This document shows, piece after piece, positions 21,701-34,930 of a stretch of 64,000 nucleotides of DNA. Positions within the stretch are counted from its first letter, which is position 1. Each line of letters begins with the position of its first letter. The notes beneath the pieces are model-generated. The model was given only the letters and a program-made list of their open reading frames with translations. It ran no database searches and had not been told where the DNA came from. Location of the stretch: assembly GCF_019578655.1 (NCBI RefSeq), contig NC_063261.1, forward strand, positions 19,706,216 through 19,770,215. Reading direction: 5' to 3'. Both the position numbers and the translations under genes were made by a program. The stretch comes from Ricinus communis (Eukaryota; Streptophyta; Magnoliopsida; Malpighiales; Euphorbiaceae).

Positions 21701-24700
21701 TCAGCACAAGGTTATTACCAAAAGTTTATGATGATATCTTCCATTCTGTGTACTGATGGTGACATTTTTTTACCCTTCTATTATAATTTAGTGGCGCTCA
21801 ACATCTGAACATTAATCTACAAATGAACTACTGGCCTGCCCTTTCTTGCAATCTCCATGAGTGCCACGAACCGTTGTTTGAGTACATGTCTTCTCTGTCA
21901 ATTAATGGAAGTATGACAGCAAAAGTAAGCTTCTCTCCTACTTATATATCTATATCTATACATATATACCAAGTCGTCTTTGTTAAGTTGTTAATGCATA
22001 ATTTTCATGGTTTTAGATGCATGAAGTTCCATGTAAGCTGAACAAATTTTAAGAGATACCGACACCGACACCGACACTGACAGTCCTATAAATTTTGCCT
22101 TATCACGATCAAGTTCTAAAAGTTCTAAGAAACAACAATGTTAGTCCTAAATTGGAACTCTAATGGAGTACGCTGACGTGGATAAAATTTCTTCCAACTT
22201 TTGTCTATGTAGTTGGTAACCCAATTTCAAGGACTTTTTCCTCAAATCAACAATTATTACTTCAATAGAATTTTTCCCAAATCTTTTTACTTTATAAATA
22301 TTCCTTTCACCTCAAAATAAATAAATAATTTTGGATATAAACAAAGAAGAAGTAGGAAAATATTTTATCACTAGAAAGTCTGAAAGCAATTGGAGGAATA
22401 TGAGCTCATGGGAGATGGGTCAGTTTCTCCTACAAAGTAAAATGAGATGTTATTTGCCTAGACCAATAAGGGAAAGGAATTTTTCCTTCTTCAGTCAGCA
22501 TATATAGGTCTCTTGCAAAATTAGGGTTAAAGAGTTTATGGAGGTCCTGGGTGGCTAGACAAATCCTCAATCGGCATTAAATAAGTCATTTCTTATTTTT
22601 AATGTCCTGCCTTTCTTATTAAGTTATTGATTATTACAGGTGAACTATGAAGCAAATGGTTGGGTGGCTCATCAAGTGTCTGATCTATGGGCAAAAACAT
22701 CACCAGATCGAGGTGAAGCTGTATGGGCTCTGTGGCCAATGGGTGGAGCCTGGCTTTGTATACACTTATGGGAGCATTATACTTACACCATGGACAAAGT
22801 AAGATACTACTTATCGGCGGTTTACTATCTGCTTGTGTTTACTATTAGCATGATACCAATGTGAACCTTAATTCAAGCTGCATCCTTGAGTTTTTCTTAT
22901 TGGTTACGAGGAAATGACCTAATGTTGACTGAATGCCCATGCCTGAAAATCCACTTTAATTGCTCTTGGAGACATTGTTACTCATCTCATGGCAGGAAGT
23001 TGTATAAAATTCTTGTTTATAATATTTACTGCAAATTTCTTAGTAAGTGGTTGCTAATGTATGCTGCATAATTAGGATTTTCTAAAAAATAAGGCATACC
23101 CTTTGTTGGAAGGATGTGCAACATTTTTGTTGGACTGGTTGATAGAAGGACCTGGAGGATATCTGGAAACTAATCCGTCAACTTCACCAGAGCACATGTT
23201 TATTGCTCCAGATGGTAAACCTGCTAGTGTTAGCAACTCAACAACTATGGATGTGGAAATCATACAAGAAGTATTCTCTGAAATTGTTTCTGCAGCAGAG
23301 GTTATAAATTTTTTTCTGTGCTGGCTAAACACAGCTTAGTCCTTTATATTTGTTGTATTTGTATCTTTTTAAATGCTCCTCACAAACAGGTTCTGGGAAG
23401 AAAAGAGGATGAACTTATTCAAAAAGTCCGTGAGGCTCAGCCAAGACTTAGACCAATTAAAATTGCGAGAGATGGTTCCATTATGGAATGGGTATGTGTC
23501 TTTACTTAAAATCCTGAGGTCTATAAACCATAGAATTATTTGGATTTTGGGCAGTAAAAGGTTCTGTCTAATTCTTACCAGGCTCAGGATTTTGAGGACC
23601 CAGAGGTACATCATCGACATGTTTCTCATCTCTTTGGCCTGTTTCCAGGACATACGATAACTGTTGAGAAAACTCCAGACCTCTGTAAAGCTGCTGACTA
23701 TACCCTTTATAAAAGAGGTGACCTTTTAATAACTGACTAGATAAAACTTAAAATGCAAACATATTTGTGAATATTGAATGTATATTTCATTTTTGATAAA
23801 AGATGTTACTATTAACAGGGTAAACATGGAACAAAAGACGGTTGCTTCCATTTGCTACTTTAAGTTTGGTTCTTTAGATATGACATGCCCTTGAGCTCAT
23901 TATATTTTTATGCTATAAAAATATTCAATTGGGAGAGCTTTTTTATTAGCAAAATCTCTTTCTACTTATTATTGACAAAATTCTAGAGTAGTACTCGGAT
24001 AGGATTACTGCATTTGTGCAATAATTCTGTTGATAATTGTCTGAAAGCAATTAGCTGGTCAATCTGAAGTACTTTTCAGTTTCTTCCAGTCATTTTAATT
24101 ACTTGAATTTGGTCTGCTGAAACTCTGCAGTCATTTAGACTTTTTTAAAGGTAAAGCCTTCCAAAGCCTTCCAGTTACTTTACTTATCTCAAGCATTCTC
24201 TCTTGATAATGCTTAAACAGGAGAGGAAGGTCCAGGATGGTCAAGCATGTGGAAAGCTGCACTGTGGGCACGCCTGCATAACAGTGAGCACGCATATCGG
24301 ATGATCAAGCATTTGTTTGACCTGGTTGATCCAGATCGTGAAAGTGATTTTGAAGGAGGTCTATATAGTAACTTGTTCACTGCACACCCTCCTTTCCAAA
24401 TTGATGCCAACTTTGGGTAAGCAGCAATCTTCATGAGTTGATGAAAAGGCAGTTACTGTCAGTATTTATTGCCTAATATCAATCCCATTTCTTAGATAGT
24501 AGAGTTAGATATATACCGAATTATGGAATCTTGTTTTGGGTGCTAATGATTTTAATTTCTCTTTGATCTGGAAAATGAACAAGAGAAAGTACGCAGATAG
24601 CGATGCAGGATCCAATGTCATAAAGAACATTGCCTTAGTAATAGAAAAAAGTTTTTAGCAACTGACATGACTGCTAATGTTTAAAATCTGTGGTTTCAGT

Positions 24701-25021
24701 TTTCCAGCAGCAATAGCAGAAATGCTGGTCCAGAGCACGTTAAAGGACCTGTACTTGCTCCCTGCTCTTCCTCGGGATAAATGGGCGAACGGTTGCGTAA
24801 AAGGATTAAAAGCACGTGGCGGGGTAACAGTCAACATATGCTGGAGAGAAGGGGATCTTCATGAAGTTGGTCTTTGGTCAAAGACACATAATTCTATTAC
24901 ACGTTTACATTATAGAGGAACTATAGTGAATCTAACTATTTCATCTGGTAAAGTATACACATTCAATCGTGAGTTAAAATGCATAAACACATACACTCTT
25001 TCAGAAGCGGCTTCTTGTTGA
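18788..25021 (+). CDS. FUC95A: Alpha-L-fucosidase 2, GH95 family, copy 1
   Basis: Ten exons: 18788-19013, 19535-19680, 20229-21133, 21792-21924, 22640-22798, 23076-23300, 23390-23491, 23582-23717, 24221-24416 and 24700-25021. They give 849 residues, close to Arabidopsis FUC95A/AXY8. The enzyme removes alpha-1,2-linked fucose, in plants from xyloglucan side chains in the cell wall. Landmarks: [20 protein letters not shown] near residue 43, [11 protein letters not shown] at 430-440, [10 protein letters not shown] at 556-565, and [11 protein letters not shown] at 733-743. By analogy with the bifidobacterial enzyme, N432, N434, E562 and D739 would be the catalytic residues, and all are present. 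No hydrophobic signal peptide is visible at the N-terminus. A near-identical exon plan occurs in the next gene. Confidence 0.93.
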
Positions 25022-26464
25022 ATGGTGAGGACAGGTAGACTTTTCAGAAAGAGCATTACATGAATGTTTTCCTAATAATTCTGGACAGGAAACTGGTAAT
25101 CCTCCATTTATCTATTCTTCATTCTTTACTCACGTCTTGTCTTACTCTTGTATTAGTCCTGATTCCCAGCAAATAAGCAATTAGGCTTCATTGTTTCTAT
25201 AGTTGAACAGAAGTTTTTCTATGTAAACACAATTCTGTCAGGAAAGATTTATGATTCAGTTGGTCAATGATTTGCATCTTTTTGAAACTAAACATGTATT
25301 TCCATCATCATTTATTTATTTATTTTTAATAGGGTGTGATAACTGAATATTAAATTCTAGCAATATATATTATTGAATTTTAATTTTTAATCAGGCCAAG
25401 GTGGCATTTTCCTCTAGTTTCTTACAAAAAATATGACTTTACATTAAAATATCATGTTGTTTGATGAATTCTTAGTCAGGGAGGCAGAGTTACCGCATCA
25501 TCTACTCAATAAAAATGATCTAAACTTGAATTATAGGCATTTAACTAAAAATATTTAAAATTAATTACATTTACTGATGTGGAATTTTTTTTTTTTAAAA
25601 TAAAAAGTTCTTGCATACTCTCAAAGTTTGGATGAATAGCATTTATTTTAAAGAAGAAAAGATTGACATATATTTTAAATTTTATAAATTTATGCCACAT
25701 CAGCTATTTGTATGATACATCTCATATACTTCAAATAAACTTTTGTAAAGTAATTTTACAATTTATTTATATCATATAGAAGATTTTTTTGGTTATTTCT
25801 AATTTTGTAATATGTTCTAAGTAATTTATATTTCAATAATGAAAATAATATATAATTTAAATTTTATAATTATTCTACATTTATCACTTATCTAATCAAG
25901 ATTAGCAAAAATTGCACACTAAATATATAAAAACTGAAACCAATTTAATGTCCAAACTCTTTGGGACTTGAAGAGTAAAAGGAAAGACTAATGGCCTAAA
26001 CAAAATTTAACCAAGATTTACAATATTCATTTGTTTTATTAGGGAGAATATAATATTCATTAATAATATAAAATTAGGTTTATTATATTTGGCACAATTG
26101 CTTCTGGGTGCCAGGATGCTTCTGATCTGTGCCAAGTTCAGGATGTCTTAAGCCTATAAAATTATAACAGAAATTTCTTTGTTTTTAGTTAAATTATAAC
26201 ATAATTTCTAAATGTTAATAATAAAATTTTCCCGTAAGTAAATAAAACAAAAACACAGAAGTACACTTTACGTCAGATTGGATAGCGACAGGGCATCACC
26301 AATGTTAATCTTATCAAAACCAATCATTACCTACTTGGCGTTTTTTTCTCTTCTTTAACAGAAACAGAACAAACAGAAAACGAGACGCTGGCCAAAGCTT
26401 TCAACTTTTCTCTCTTTTGCTGTTTTTTTGTTTCCTATTCTGCTTCCATTCTATCACACTAGTA
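25022..26464. other. Spacer between the two fucosidase genes
   Basis: No gene. AT-rich, with a short inverted pair CTGATGTGG/CCACATCAG at about 25574 and 25697. The last 60 bases are T-rich leader of copy 2. Confidence 0.5.
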
Positions 26465-29400
26465 ATGGAAGATGAGGACTGGGTTCTAGTAGAAAGACCC
26501 ACTTTCATAGATTCTGAGTGTTCATATAATAAGCCCTTAAAGGTTACGTTTAATGGTCCTGCTAAGCACTGGACAGACTCAATTCCCATAGGAAATGGCA
26601 GAATTGGTGCTATGATTTCTGGTGGTATGCAATCTGAAATTATTCAGCTAAATGGTAATAACCCACTTCGCATTTTTCAGTATTTAGTTCAATAGGTAGA
26701 TAGATAGATAGATGGATGGATGTAATGTATATACCAAGTTTATAATTTGATTTGAATTCCATTGTAGAGGATACTCTTTGGACTGGAGTTCCAGGAAACT
26801 ATACTAACCCTAATGCTCTAGAAGCATTATCAGAGGTTAGAAAGCTTGTGGATGATGGATTATATGCTGAAGCCACAGCTGCATCAGTCAAATTTTTTGG
26901 TAATCCTGCAGATGTATGTATGTTACGTCTATCGCGTGCTTATTTTGGCTAATCTCCCAGCTCTTTTTATGTTATATATCAAACCATAATTAGTTTATAC
27001 AACCTTTATAGTTATTTTACTTGTGTTCAGTTACTCGGTTTTGGAGAAAAATTTCAAAGAAAACAGGAAATTCATAGACGTTTCCCCCTGTTTGGAAAGT
27101 CTTAAAATGCAAGTATTCAATTGAATTGAATTCTATTTAGTCATGTTTGGATAGTCAATAGTTGCTAGAATTCAGTTCTTGCAACTTTAAAAAAAGGAAA
27201 TTTGGAAGAAATGAATTCCTGCCAAAATTGACGTGATTTTCACTTAGAAAACTAACCATCACTTCCCTTATGCCCAAAATTTTTCATTTGATTTTTGGAG
27301 AACTACTTGGTTGTGACTTCATTTTTCATTATGAGTATGAATTATCTACTTTCCTGATCTACTTCATCAGCTTTCTTGTTGTTGGCCTGGCCAAATGAAG
27401 TTTTAAACTGTGTCCTGATGATTTAAATTTGTTATTTAAGGTTTATCAACTACTTGGGGATGTCAAGCTAGAATTTGATGATTCTCATCTTACATATGCT
27501 GACGAAACATATTATAGGGAGCTAGATTTGGATACCGCAACAGCAAGAGTGCAGTATTCTGTTGGTGATGTAAAATTTACTAAGGAATATTTTGCATCTA
27601 ATCCTGATCAAGTGGCTGTGATAAAAATATCTGGGAGCAAATCAGGGTCTTTATCCTTTACAGTATCTCTAGACAGCAAATTAGATCATCATTGTTACGT
27701 AAATGTTGAAAATCAGATAATAATGGAAGGAAGTTGCCCAGAGAAAAGGATCCCACCAAAAATGAGTGCGAATGAGAATCCAAAGGGAATTAAGTTTTCT
27801 GCTGTTCTTGATTTACATGTTAGTGATGGCGTAGGTGTGATACATGTTTTAGACAATAAGAAGTTGAAAGTTGAAGGTTCAGACTGGGGTGTGTTGCTTT
27901 TAGCGGCTTCATCTTCATTTGAAAGCCCACTCACTAAGCCATCAGATTCAAAGAAAGATCCTACTTCTGAGTCTCTTCGTGCTTTGAAGGCAATAACAAA
28001 TCTGTCATATTCTGATCTTTATGCACGTCATTTACATGACTACCAGAAACTTTTTCACCGTGTCTCATTTCAGCTTTGGAAAAGCTCCAATAGAATTGTA
28101 GGAGATGAGTCTCAGTTGACTAACAATCTTATACCTTCTGCAAATGCTTTGTATGTCAAAGGGATCAAAGATGATGCAGTGCCAACAGTTGAGAGGATAA
28201 AATCTTTTCAATCTGATGAAGATCCATCCTTAGTTGAGCTACTGTTTCAGTTTGGCCGATATTTACTTATATCATGCTCACGCCCTGGAACTCAGGTGGC
28301 AAACCTGCAGGGAGTTTGGAACAAGGATCTTGAGCCAACATGGGAGTGAGTCTCACTTTTTCTCATCTTCTTTATTTTCTAATATTGTTGAAGGGAGCTA
28401 TGGATTTTATTTCAGTAAATAAAGTATATGATGAAATCAATAAATAAAGTATACGATTTTATTTTCAGACTTTTATTTTATTTTTTGTTGTTTTCTGCTT
28501 AGAAAACTTTGACAGCAATCATGATTGAGTTTGCATATAGCCTATATTTATGAGTGTTTCATTAATATATCTGTCTGGTCCACTATGTGCATGCAGCATT
28601 GACATGTGTGCAGGTTTATTCTTGCTGGCAATCACATCTTTGCTGCAGCTAATTATTTAATCAGTAAACTCAACTGAAACAGGCCTGCATCAAGAGTATG
28701 TTAAATTTTTGGTGTAACAGGGAGTCAGAAAGCTCTGCAAATGCATGCAATTCGTCGTACATGCTATACTAGTCGAATTCATTACCCCAATGGGTATACC
28801 AGTAGTCAAGGTTAGCAGATCCCAAGGGAATGGGAACCAATGTTAACTAGTCTGAGGCATTCAAGGGAGACATAAGAGATTGGAAAGAGGAAAAGTAGTA
28901 TGCTAGCGTGTACTTCCAATTTTTCTATATCATGTAAAAGTACATAATAAAAGTCAACTGCTTGTCAATAATTATTCAGCAAAAGATGCCAATATCTTCC
29001 ATTTTTCTCTTCTATTTTTAATAAGGTTTCATATGAACTGTTAATGACCACTCTATCTCTTTCTTCAGTTCTGCTCCTCACTTGAACATCAATCTTGAAA
29101 TGAACTATTGGCTGTCCTTGCCTTGCAATCTGAATGAATGCCAGGAGCCCCTGTTTGATTTTATTAAATCCTTGTCAGTCAATGGAAGTAAAACTGCTCA
29201 AGTAAGAATAATTTCTTCTTCTATTTCATGTTGGAAGCATTTGTGAATTAGTCTTCTTTCTGTACAACTTGTTTAAATTATTAGGCTGTTTGGAGATGTT
29301 AAGAGACACTCTTGCCAACTCAAAAGCTTAAAGTATCAAGTGGTTAGACCCAAACATCATATGAAGCTTTCATGTCCTATATATTTGTTAGATGTTGGAT

Positions 29401-31896
29401 CTATACCTTCAGCCTAGGTTCTTCTCAATGTCGAGTCATTATTAAGTATCTGTGGTCTGCAGTTACCATCTTTGTCAGTGAAACACTCATGCCAAATAGA
29501 TAGGTTATCTGGAGAATGTTTAGTCCTTGTGATTGTTGTTTTCTCCATTCAGATTTTCTTATATACCTGCAGAATGTTGCAGGTAAACTATGGAGCTAGT
29601 GGTTGGGTTATACATCATAAGTCTGACATATGGGCAAAATCATCAGCAGATAGAGGAGATGCTGTGTGGGCATTATGGCCAATTGGTGGGGCATGGCTCT
29701 GTACCCATTTATGGGAGCATTATAATTATACAATGGACAAGGTAAGCACTTAATAGGCTAGATGTTAAATTGCTATTCTGATATTATTTTACTAAAAGAC
29801 TCTGGAATTGAGGCCTTGAAGAGTACTGCTGCTGATTCATGAAAAGAATCTTCTATTGAAAAGTGACTGATATTTTCTTTTCCCTGAAAAATACTATTAT
29901 AATATTTCTTATTATGTTTCTAAAGTTTTCTGTCTAATTAGGAGTTTCTTGAAAATGAGGCATACTTTCTACTGGAAGGATGTGTGTCATTTTTGTTGGA
30001 CTGGTTGGTTGAAGGTAGTGAAGGATATTTGGAAACCAACCCATCAACATCTCCAGAACATATGTTCATTACTCCAGATGGTAAGCCTGCATGTGTGAGC
30101 TATTCATCCACCATGGACATGGCAATCATAAGAGAAGTTTTTTCTTCTTTTGTTTCAGCTTCTGAGGTAAAGCTCAACACTGATCCTGACAATCATATTT
30201 TATATTGCATCAAGCATCTGATATTTAATTTCTAAACAGGTTTTGGGCAGAAATAAAGACGTTCTTGTTCAAAACGTGCATACAGCTCTACCAAGGCTAC
30301 GTCCTACAAAAATTGCTGAAGATGGTTCTATAATGGAATGGGTAAGTGAGTAGCATGTGTAATAGGTTCTAACTTGTAGGAACGGTTATGATTTAGTCTG
30401 TAAAATGAAGCTTTTCATGCACTTTAACTGCTGAAATTTGACTAGTGAAATTGTCTCTCTGGTGGGCAGGTACGGGATTTTAAGGACCCAGAGGTGCATC
30501 ATCGTCATCTTTCACCTTTATTTGGCTTATTCCCAGGGCACACAATAACCATTGATCAAGATCCAGAACTTTGTAAAGCTGCAGAGAATACTCTCTATAA
30601 ACGAGGTTTGTCGACTAGACTGATTGCTTTGGTCCTGCAATATCCATCAATTTAGGGGTATTTGGCCATCAAACTGAAGTGAAATTGTTCTGTCTTTCTC
30701 TCTACATGCGTGTGTATGAACATGTGCAGTTATCTTTATGATTGCTGTGAACTTTGGAATGATGTCTTATGCTGAGAAAACAATGTGTTTGCATTGAAGA
30801 ATAAATAAAATGCACAAGAATCACTGCCAGTAATGATTCTCAATAAGAAAATTGTCTCACGATTTAAATAAAAAGACATTGGTACAAAGGCAAAAGTGAG
30901 GTCTACTTTTGTGTCGTGCAGTATGCAATATGAATGTGACAATGTGTTTCTTTAGCTTTTGTTGCAGTGGAGTACTTAGCTGCCAGGGAACTCTATTAAA
31001 CTTGTTATCAGCTGTACATCTTAAGAGTCATTAGTTGGTCCTACCTGAAAAGATACCCTGCTGAAGACTTCATCTTACTTGATGATTGTAGCTAAATCTC
31101 CAGTCTAAGAACTATCAAAAGTTTTAATTGATTCTATCCCTTTTTCTTTTAACTTCAGCTGAAATGATGTTACTTTAGAATAATATCTCAATAACATTGC
31201 TTCTTATATCATCAATATTAAAACAGGAGAGAATGGTCCAGGATGGTCAACAGCATGGAAAATTGCTTTATGGGCACGTCTGTACAACAGTAAGCATGCT
31301 TATAATATGGTTAAACATTTGATTAAGTTGGTGGATCCAGATCATGAGGTAGCTTTTGAAGGTGGATTGTATAGTAACTTATTTGCAGCACATCCTCCTT
31401 TCCAGATTGATGCCAACTTTGGGTAAGCTGCATTGTCTGTAGTATCAATGGCAATGTGTTGGAACCATAGGATTAACCAATAAAACCTTGAAAAGCAAAA
31501 TACAAAGCACATTGTCATTAAATTCAGAACTTAACTCCAACAATTTTCGCTAACAGAGACCAAATGTTTCTGCAACTCCTTGGTTTCAGTTTTACAGCAG
31601 CAGTTGCGGAAATGCTTGTCCAGAGTAGATTGGAGGACCTGTACTTGCTTCCTGCTCTTCCAAGGGATAAATGGGCAAATGGATGTGTTAAAGGACTTAA
31701 GGCACGAGGTGGGTTGACAGTAAGCATATGTTGGAAAGAAGGAGATCTCCATGAAGTTGGCCTTTGGGCAGAGAATGTAAGATCTGTCCATCGAGTACAT
31801 TATAGAGAAAATACAGTGACAACAAGCTTATTACCTGGAATAATTTACACATATAATGCAGAGTTGAAATGTGTAGAGACATGCTCTTTCTCATAA
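26465..31896 (+). CDS. FUC95A: Alpha-L-fucosidase 2, GH95 family, copy 2
   Basis: Ten exons: 26465-26654, 26768-26913, 27441-28345, 29069-29201, 29583-29741, 29942-30166, 30240-30341, 30470-30605, 31227-31422 and 31590-31896. They give 832 residues. Exons 2-9 have exactly the same lengths and phases as copy 1; only the first and last differ (12 residues shorter at the N-terminus, 5 at the C-terminus). The putative catalytic residues are kept: N420 and N422 in H-L-N-I-N-L-E-M-N-Y-W, E550 in S-T-S-P-E-H-M-F and D727 in F-Q-I-D-A-N-F-G. It is therefore likely an active xyloglucan-directed fucosidase. The frame upstream of the ATG stays open and encodes a Phe/Leu/Cys-rich stretch, but holds no ATG. 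Confidence 0.93.
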
Positions 31897-32041
31897 CTGG
31901 GCTTTCGTGCGTCAATTCCAATGAAGATCTGATAAACAAGTTTTGTACAAATATGTTCAAGAAACTTGCGTTCCTTCATTTAAACACCAGAAATTATCAA
32001 AAATCTTTATTGAGATTTACACGGTATGTTATGTTCCTTTA

Positions 32042-32240
32042 CTTCTGCAACTTCTTGGTTTCATTTTTTCAGCAGCAGTTGCAGAATTCAGAGATTTGTA
32101 CCTTCTTCTTGAAGTTGGTTCTTCTTGCTGCAGGAGATGTTCATGAAGTTGGTCTATGGCTGAAAAATATGATCTTCTATCATAAGCATATGATCATCTG
32201 GCATGAATTTACATATTTAATGCACACTAAAATGTGTAAA
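32042..32240 (+). pseudogene. Decayed third copy of the fucosidase last exon
   Basis: The sequence follows the end of intron 9 and the last exon of copy 2: TCTGCAACTTCTTGGTTTCA, then AGCAGCAGTTGCAGAA, a deletion of the middle of the exon, then GGAGATGTTCATGAAGTTGG and a diverged tail ending with AAAATGTGTAAA. The frame is broken. It is a remnant of a further tandem duplication, only 150 bases beyond the copy 2 stop codon. Confidence 0.75.
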
Positions 32241-33195
32241 AGCCATTCCCTTGTAATGGAAGGGACTTCTCTTGAAATGCAAAAAGATCAAATTTTTCAC
32301 GTCAGGTTTATCAAATCTCTGTCAAATATGTATATTAAAAAAAGTAATATACTAGGAACCCAGATCAAATAAGAAATTACAGTTTCATCCTATTTCGGAC
32401 TGCAAATTATATGTAGGGGAGGGAATGTAGGCTGTTCATCCTGGAATAGCTTTTCAGCATATTGCAGCGGGTACACTGGGTTAGATTAGCACATCTAATC
32501 TTTCATTCTTTTTTTTCTTCTTCTTCAGTGTGCATTTCCTGACGCAATTGCTAAATCGGTCCAATTTTCTCTCATGTATGGTCACAGAAAGCCTTGAAAG
32601 AGGCTACTCCCATTTCAGCTCTGATACATGCTGCTATTATGGTAGAAAGTTCTGCTTATTATTTGAACGTCACCTGCTTTACCACTTATGGTTACGCATA
32701 TCCAAATAAAAGAATACATCCAATTTTTAATCTTTATCAATTTAACCACTTGAGATCTCTTCACAAATTATTTGATGCATGGCACTCCTTAATTCTATTT
32801 ATTATTCTTTTTCCCTCTCAATTTCTTTATTTTTTCTTTTATCTCTTTCCATTTTGTACATATATTTTTTGTTATTATGTCATAGATGATGAATTAAAGC
32901 TAATAAAAATATAAAGATGTTGTAAATTAAATAGATAATTGAGAGATATCCAAAATTAAATTAATAAATTTTAAAAGTAAAATTATGTATCAAAATAATT
33001 CTTTACTAATATTACACCAAATTATCCTCTCGATTTTTAAATTTTAAAACTCGCATTGCTATAAATTTTTAATTTTTAATTTATAATGCTAAATCCTTAA
33101 AAGTTTAATTTCAATATGACTAAGCTCATTCTCTTTAATTTCGTTAATTTCTATTAATTTGTATGATTTTTACTATAACTAAAGGGTAATTGGGT
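32241..33195. other. Spacer, AT-rich
   Basis: No gene seen. Very AT-rich from 32880 onward. Confidence 0.45.
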
Positions 33196-33700
33196 TGAGC
33201 CAACTCACAAGTTATTTAATATCGATTTAAAAAATATTTAAAATCGACTCAATGTTATTCAAGCTCGACAATACCTAGCTCGAACCAACTAGCGAGCCTA
33301 ATCGAGCTTTGGCTTAATTGAAAAGAACCATCTATTATGTAGAGAGCCAACTCGCAAGTTACTCATGATCGATTTGAAAAATATTTGAGATTGACTCAAT
33401 GTTAATCGAGTAATTGAGCCGAGCTCGAGTTCGAGCTACTCGAATAGCTTAATAAGCCGAGTTTGATTATTTTCTTAATATATATAATGGATGTTTAAAA
33501 AATTTATAATTTTATATAAATATTTATAATTTTTTGTATATTGACACCTATAGAACTTTTTAATTAGTTTAAATTTAATAATTAAATGATTTATATGTTA
33601 ATTTTTTTTTAAATATTGAGTTTATTATTTAAATTCGATTAGGTTTGAATTATACTCGTACTTATTTATTTAGAATTGAGGTCGAGCTTAAATTCTTTTA
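33196..33700. repeat. GAGCC/GAGCT-rich dispersed repeat with internal duplication
   Basis: Two related units begin with GAGCCAACTC at about 33196 and 33344, roughly 147 bases apart, each continuing with an ATCGATTT and GACTCAATGTTA word. A palindrome-rich GAGCCGAGCTCGAGTTCGAG lies at 33417-33436. It resembles the element at 9.4-9.8 kb and is typical of dispersed non-coding repeats in dicots. Confidence 0.5.
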
Positions 33701-33888
33701 AATTTAATTAGATTTAATTAGTTTTTAAGGGAAGACATATAAAAAAAATAAAAATTACCATGTACCCAGATTCTAGTAATCGGACGGACCTTGCTATCCT
33801 AACTTTTTATCTTCTGTGCACCACAATTTCACTGGAGCAATATCCAAAAAGAAAGAAAAAAAAGAAAAAAAAAAAACTCTTGTTCCTT

Positions 33889-33897
33889 AAACCCTAA
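33889..33897 (+). promoter_or_regulatory. Telo-box (AAACCCTAA)
   Basis: A perfect AAACCCTAA about 100 bases before the start codon of the NFD6-like gene. This motif is common in promoters and leaders of plant genes for translation and organelle functions. Confidence 0.5.
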
Positions 33898-33993
33898 CCA
33901 AAACCCCGCCGTTCTAATTACGTTCTCCTCCTCCTTATTTCTCAAGACATTTACTTCACTTAAAAATAGCATTATTCTTTTGACACTGCAAAA

Positions 33994-34930
33994 ATGGCTT
34001 GGCGTAATGGAGGATCACTCTCACGCACTCTCATCTCCGCCGCCAGGGCTCCATCGCGCCTCTCTTCCGCGCCGCTCCCTCGCATCCGTCCACCTACTGC
34101 CTCTCCCCGCCTCCAGTCTCGCCGCCTTTCTTTTGGTCCTTCTAGGTACTGGTTTATACATTTGTTCCTGATTATTTTATTAGCTGAAAATACTGAATTA
34201 TGAAAAAGAAAACCTTATGTTTTGTGGTTCGAGATCTAAATATTAATGGGTGTTTCCTTTTATCATTGTTATCATTTTAAAGTTTTGACTTTTTTCTTTA
34301 ATTATTTTGTAAATTGTAAATTTTTTTTTTTACTGAAAGTTGTGAACTTCATACCATATTTTTTTATAGAAATCTGTTGCTGTATTTTCTTTCCTCAGTT
34401 GATTGTTGAATTCATCAACAAGGAAAACGAATGATTCTTCAAGTGAAATCACGAGTAGAATATGTAGAAACCTGTTGCTGTGTTTTCTTTCCTCAATTGA
34501 TTATTGAATTCATCAACAAGGAAAATGAATGATTATTCAAGTTAAATTGTAATTTCTTGAGTTTGGTTGTGCATCTTAAGTACAGCGTCCATTAAACTTA
34601 ATTAAATAAGCACAATTCAATCAACGCAGGTTTCTATTTCATATTAAGTATTAAATTTTAAATAAAAAAATTTGACTTTTTTTGTTTGTTGGTGGGAGAG
34701 GGGTGGTTTTCCCAACTTGTAATTCTGTATCTTCTGGCTTAACATTTCTGCTTCGTATTAATGGTTGCCTCCTATATCCTCTTTCTAGGAACTTGGGAGA
34801 ACTGGGATGTCTGCAATCATTCTTGCCTTTGCATAGCACAAACCATCTCACATCGCACCTCAACTCTAACTTGCGGGCTTTTTGCGAGCTGTCTCACGGT
34901 ACCTTCTGCCGCACTTGTCAAGATCGCTAG
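33994..34930 (+). CDS. NUCLEAR FUSION DEFECTIVE 6-like organellar protein
   Basis: Two exons, 33994-34145 and 34789-34930, give 97 residues. The N-terminus (M-A-W-R-N-G-G-S-L-S-R-T-L, then many Arg, Ser, Pro and no acidic residue for 50 positions) is a typical organelle-targeting presequence. The second exon encodes L-G-E-L-G-C-L-Q-S-F-L-P-L-H-S, the hallmark of the NFD6-like family, and ends C-Q-D-R. Arabidopsis NFD6 is needed for fusion of polar nuclei and is thought to act in mitochondria. A further GT donor-like site at C-A-C-G-GTACC inside exon 2 could give an alternative C-terminus, as is usual in this family. The exon 1 GC content is far above its surroundings. Confidence 0.82.
34369..34548. 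repeat. Tandem duplication in the NFD6-like intron
   Basis: Two copies of about 82 bases, at 34369-34450 and 34467-34548 (period 98), differ at only a few positions. Both contain the words TTGAATTCATCAACAAGGAA and GAATGATT. Confidence 0.85.

Noticed and set aside
31869..32372. Plus-strand open frame of 167 codons after fucosidase copy 2
   Set aside because: Overlaps the copy 2 end out of frame and crosses the broken third exon copy; a chance frame.
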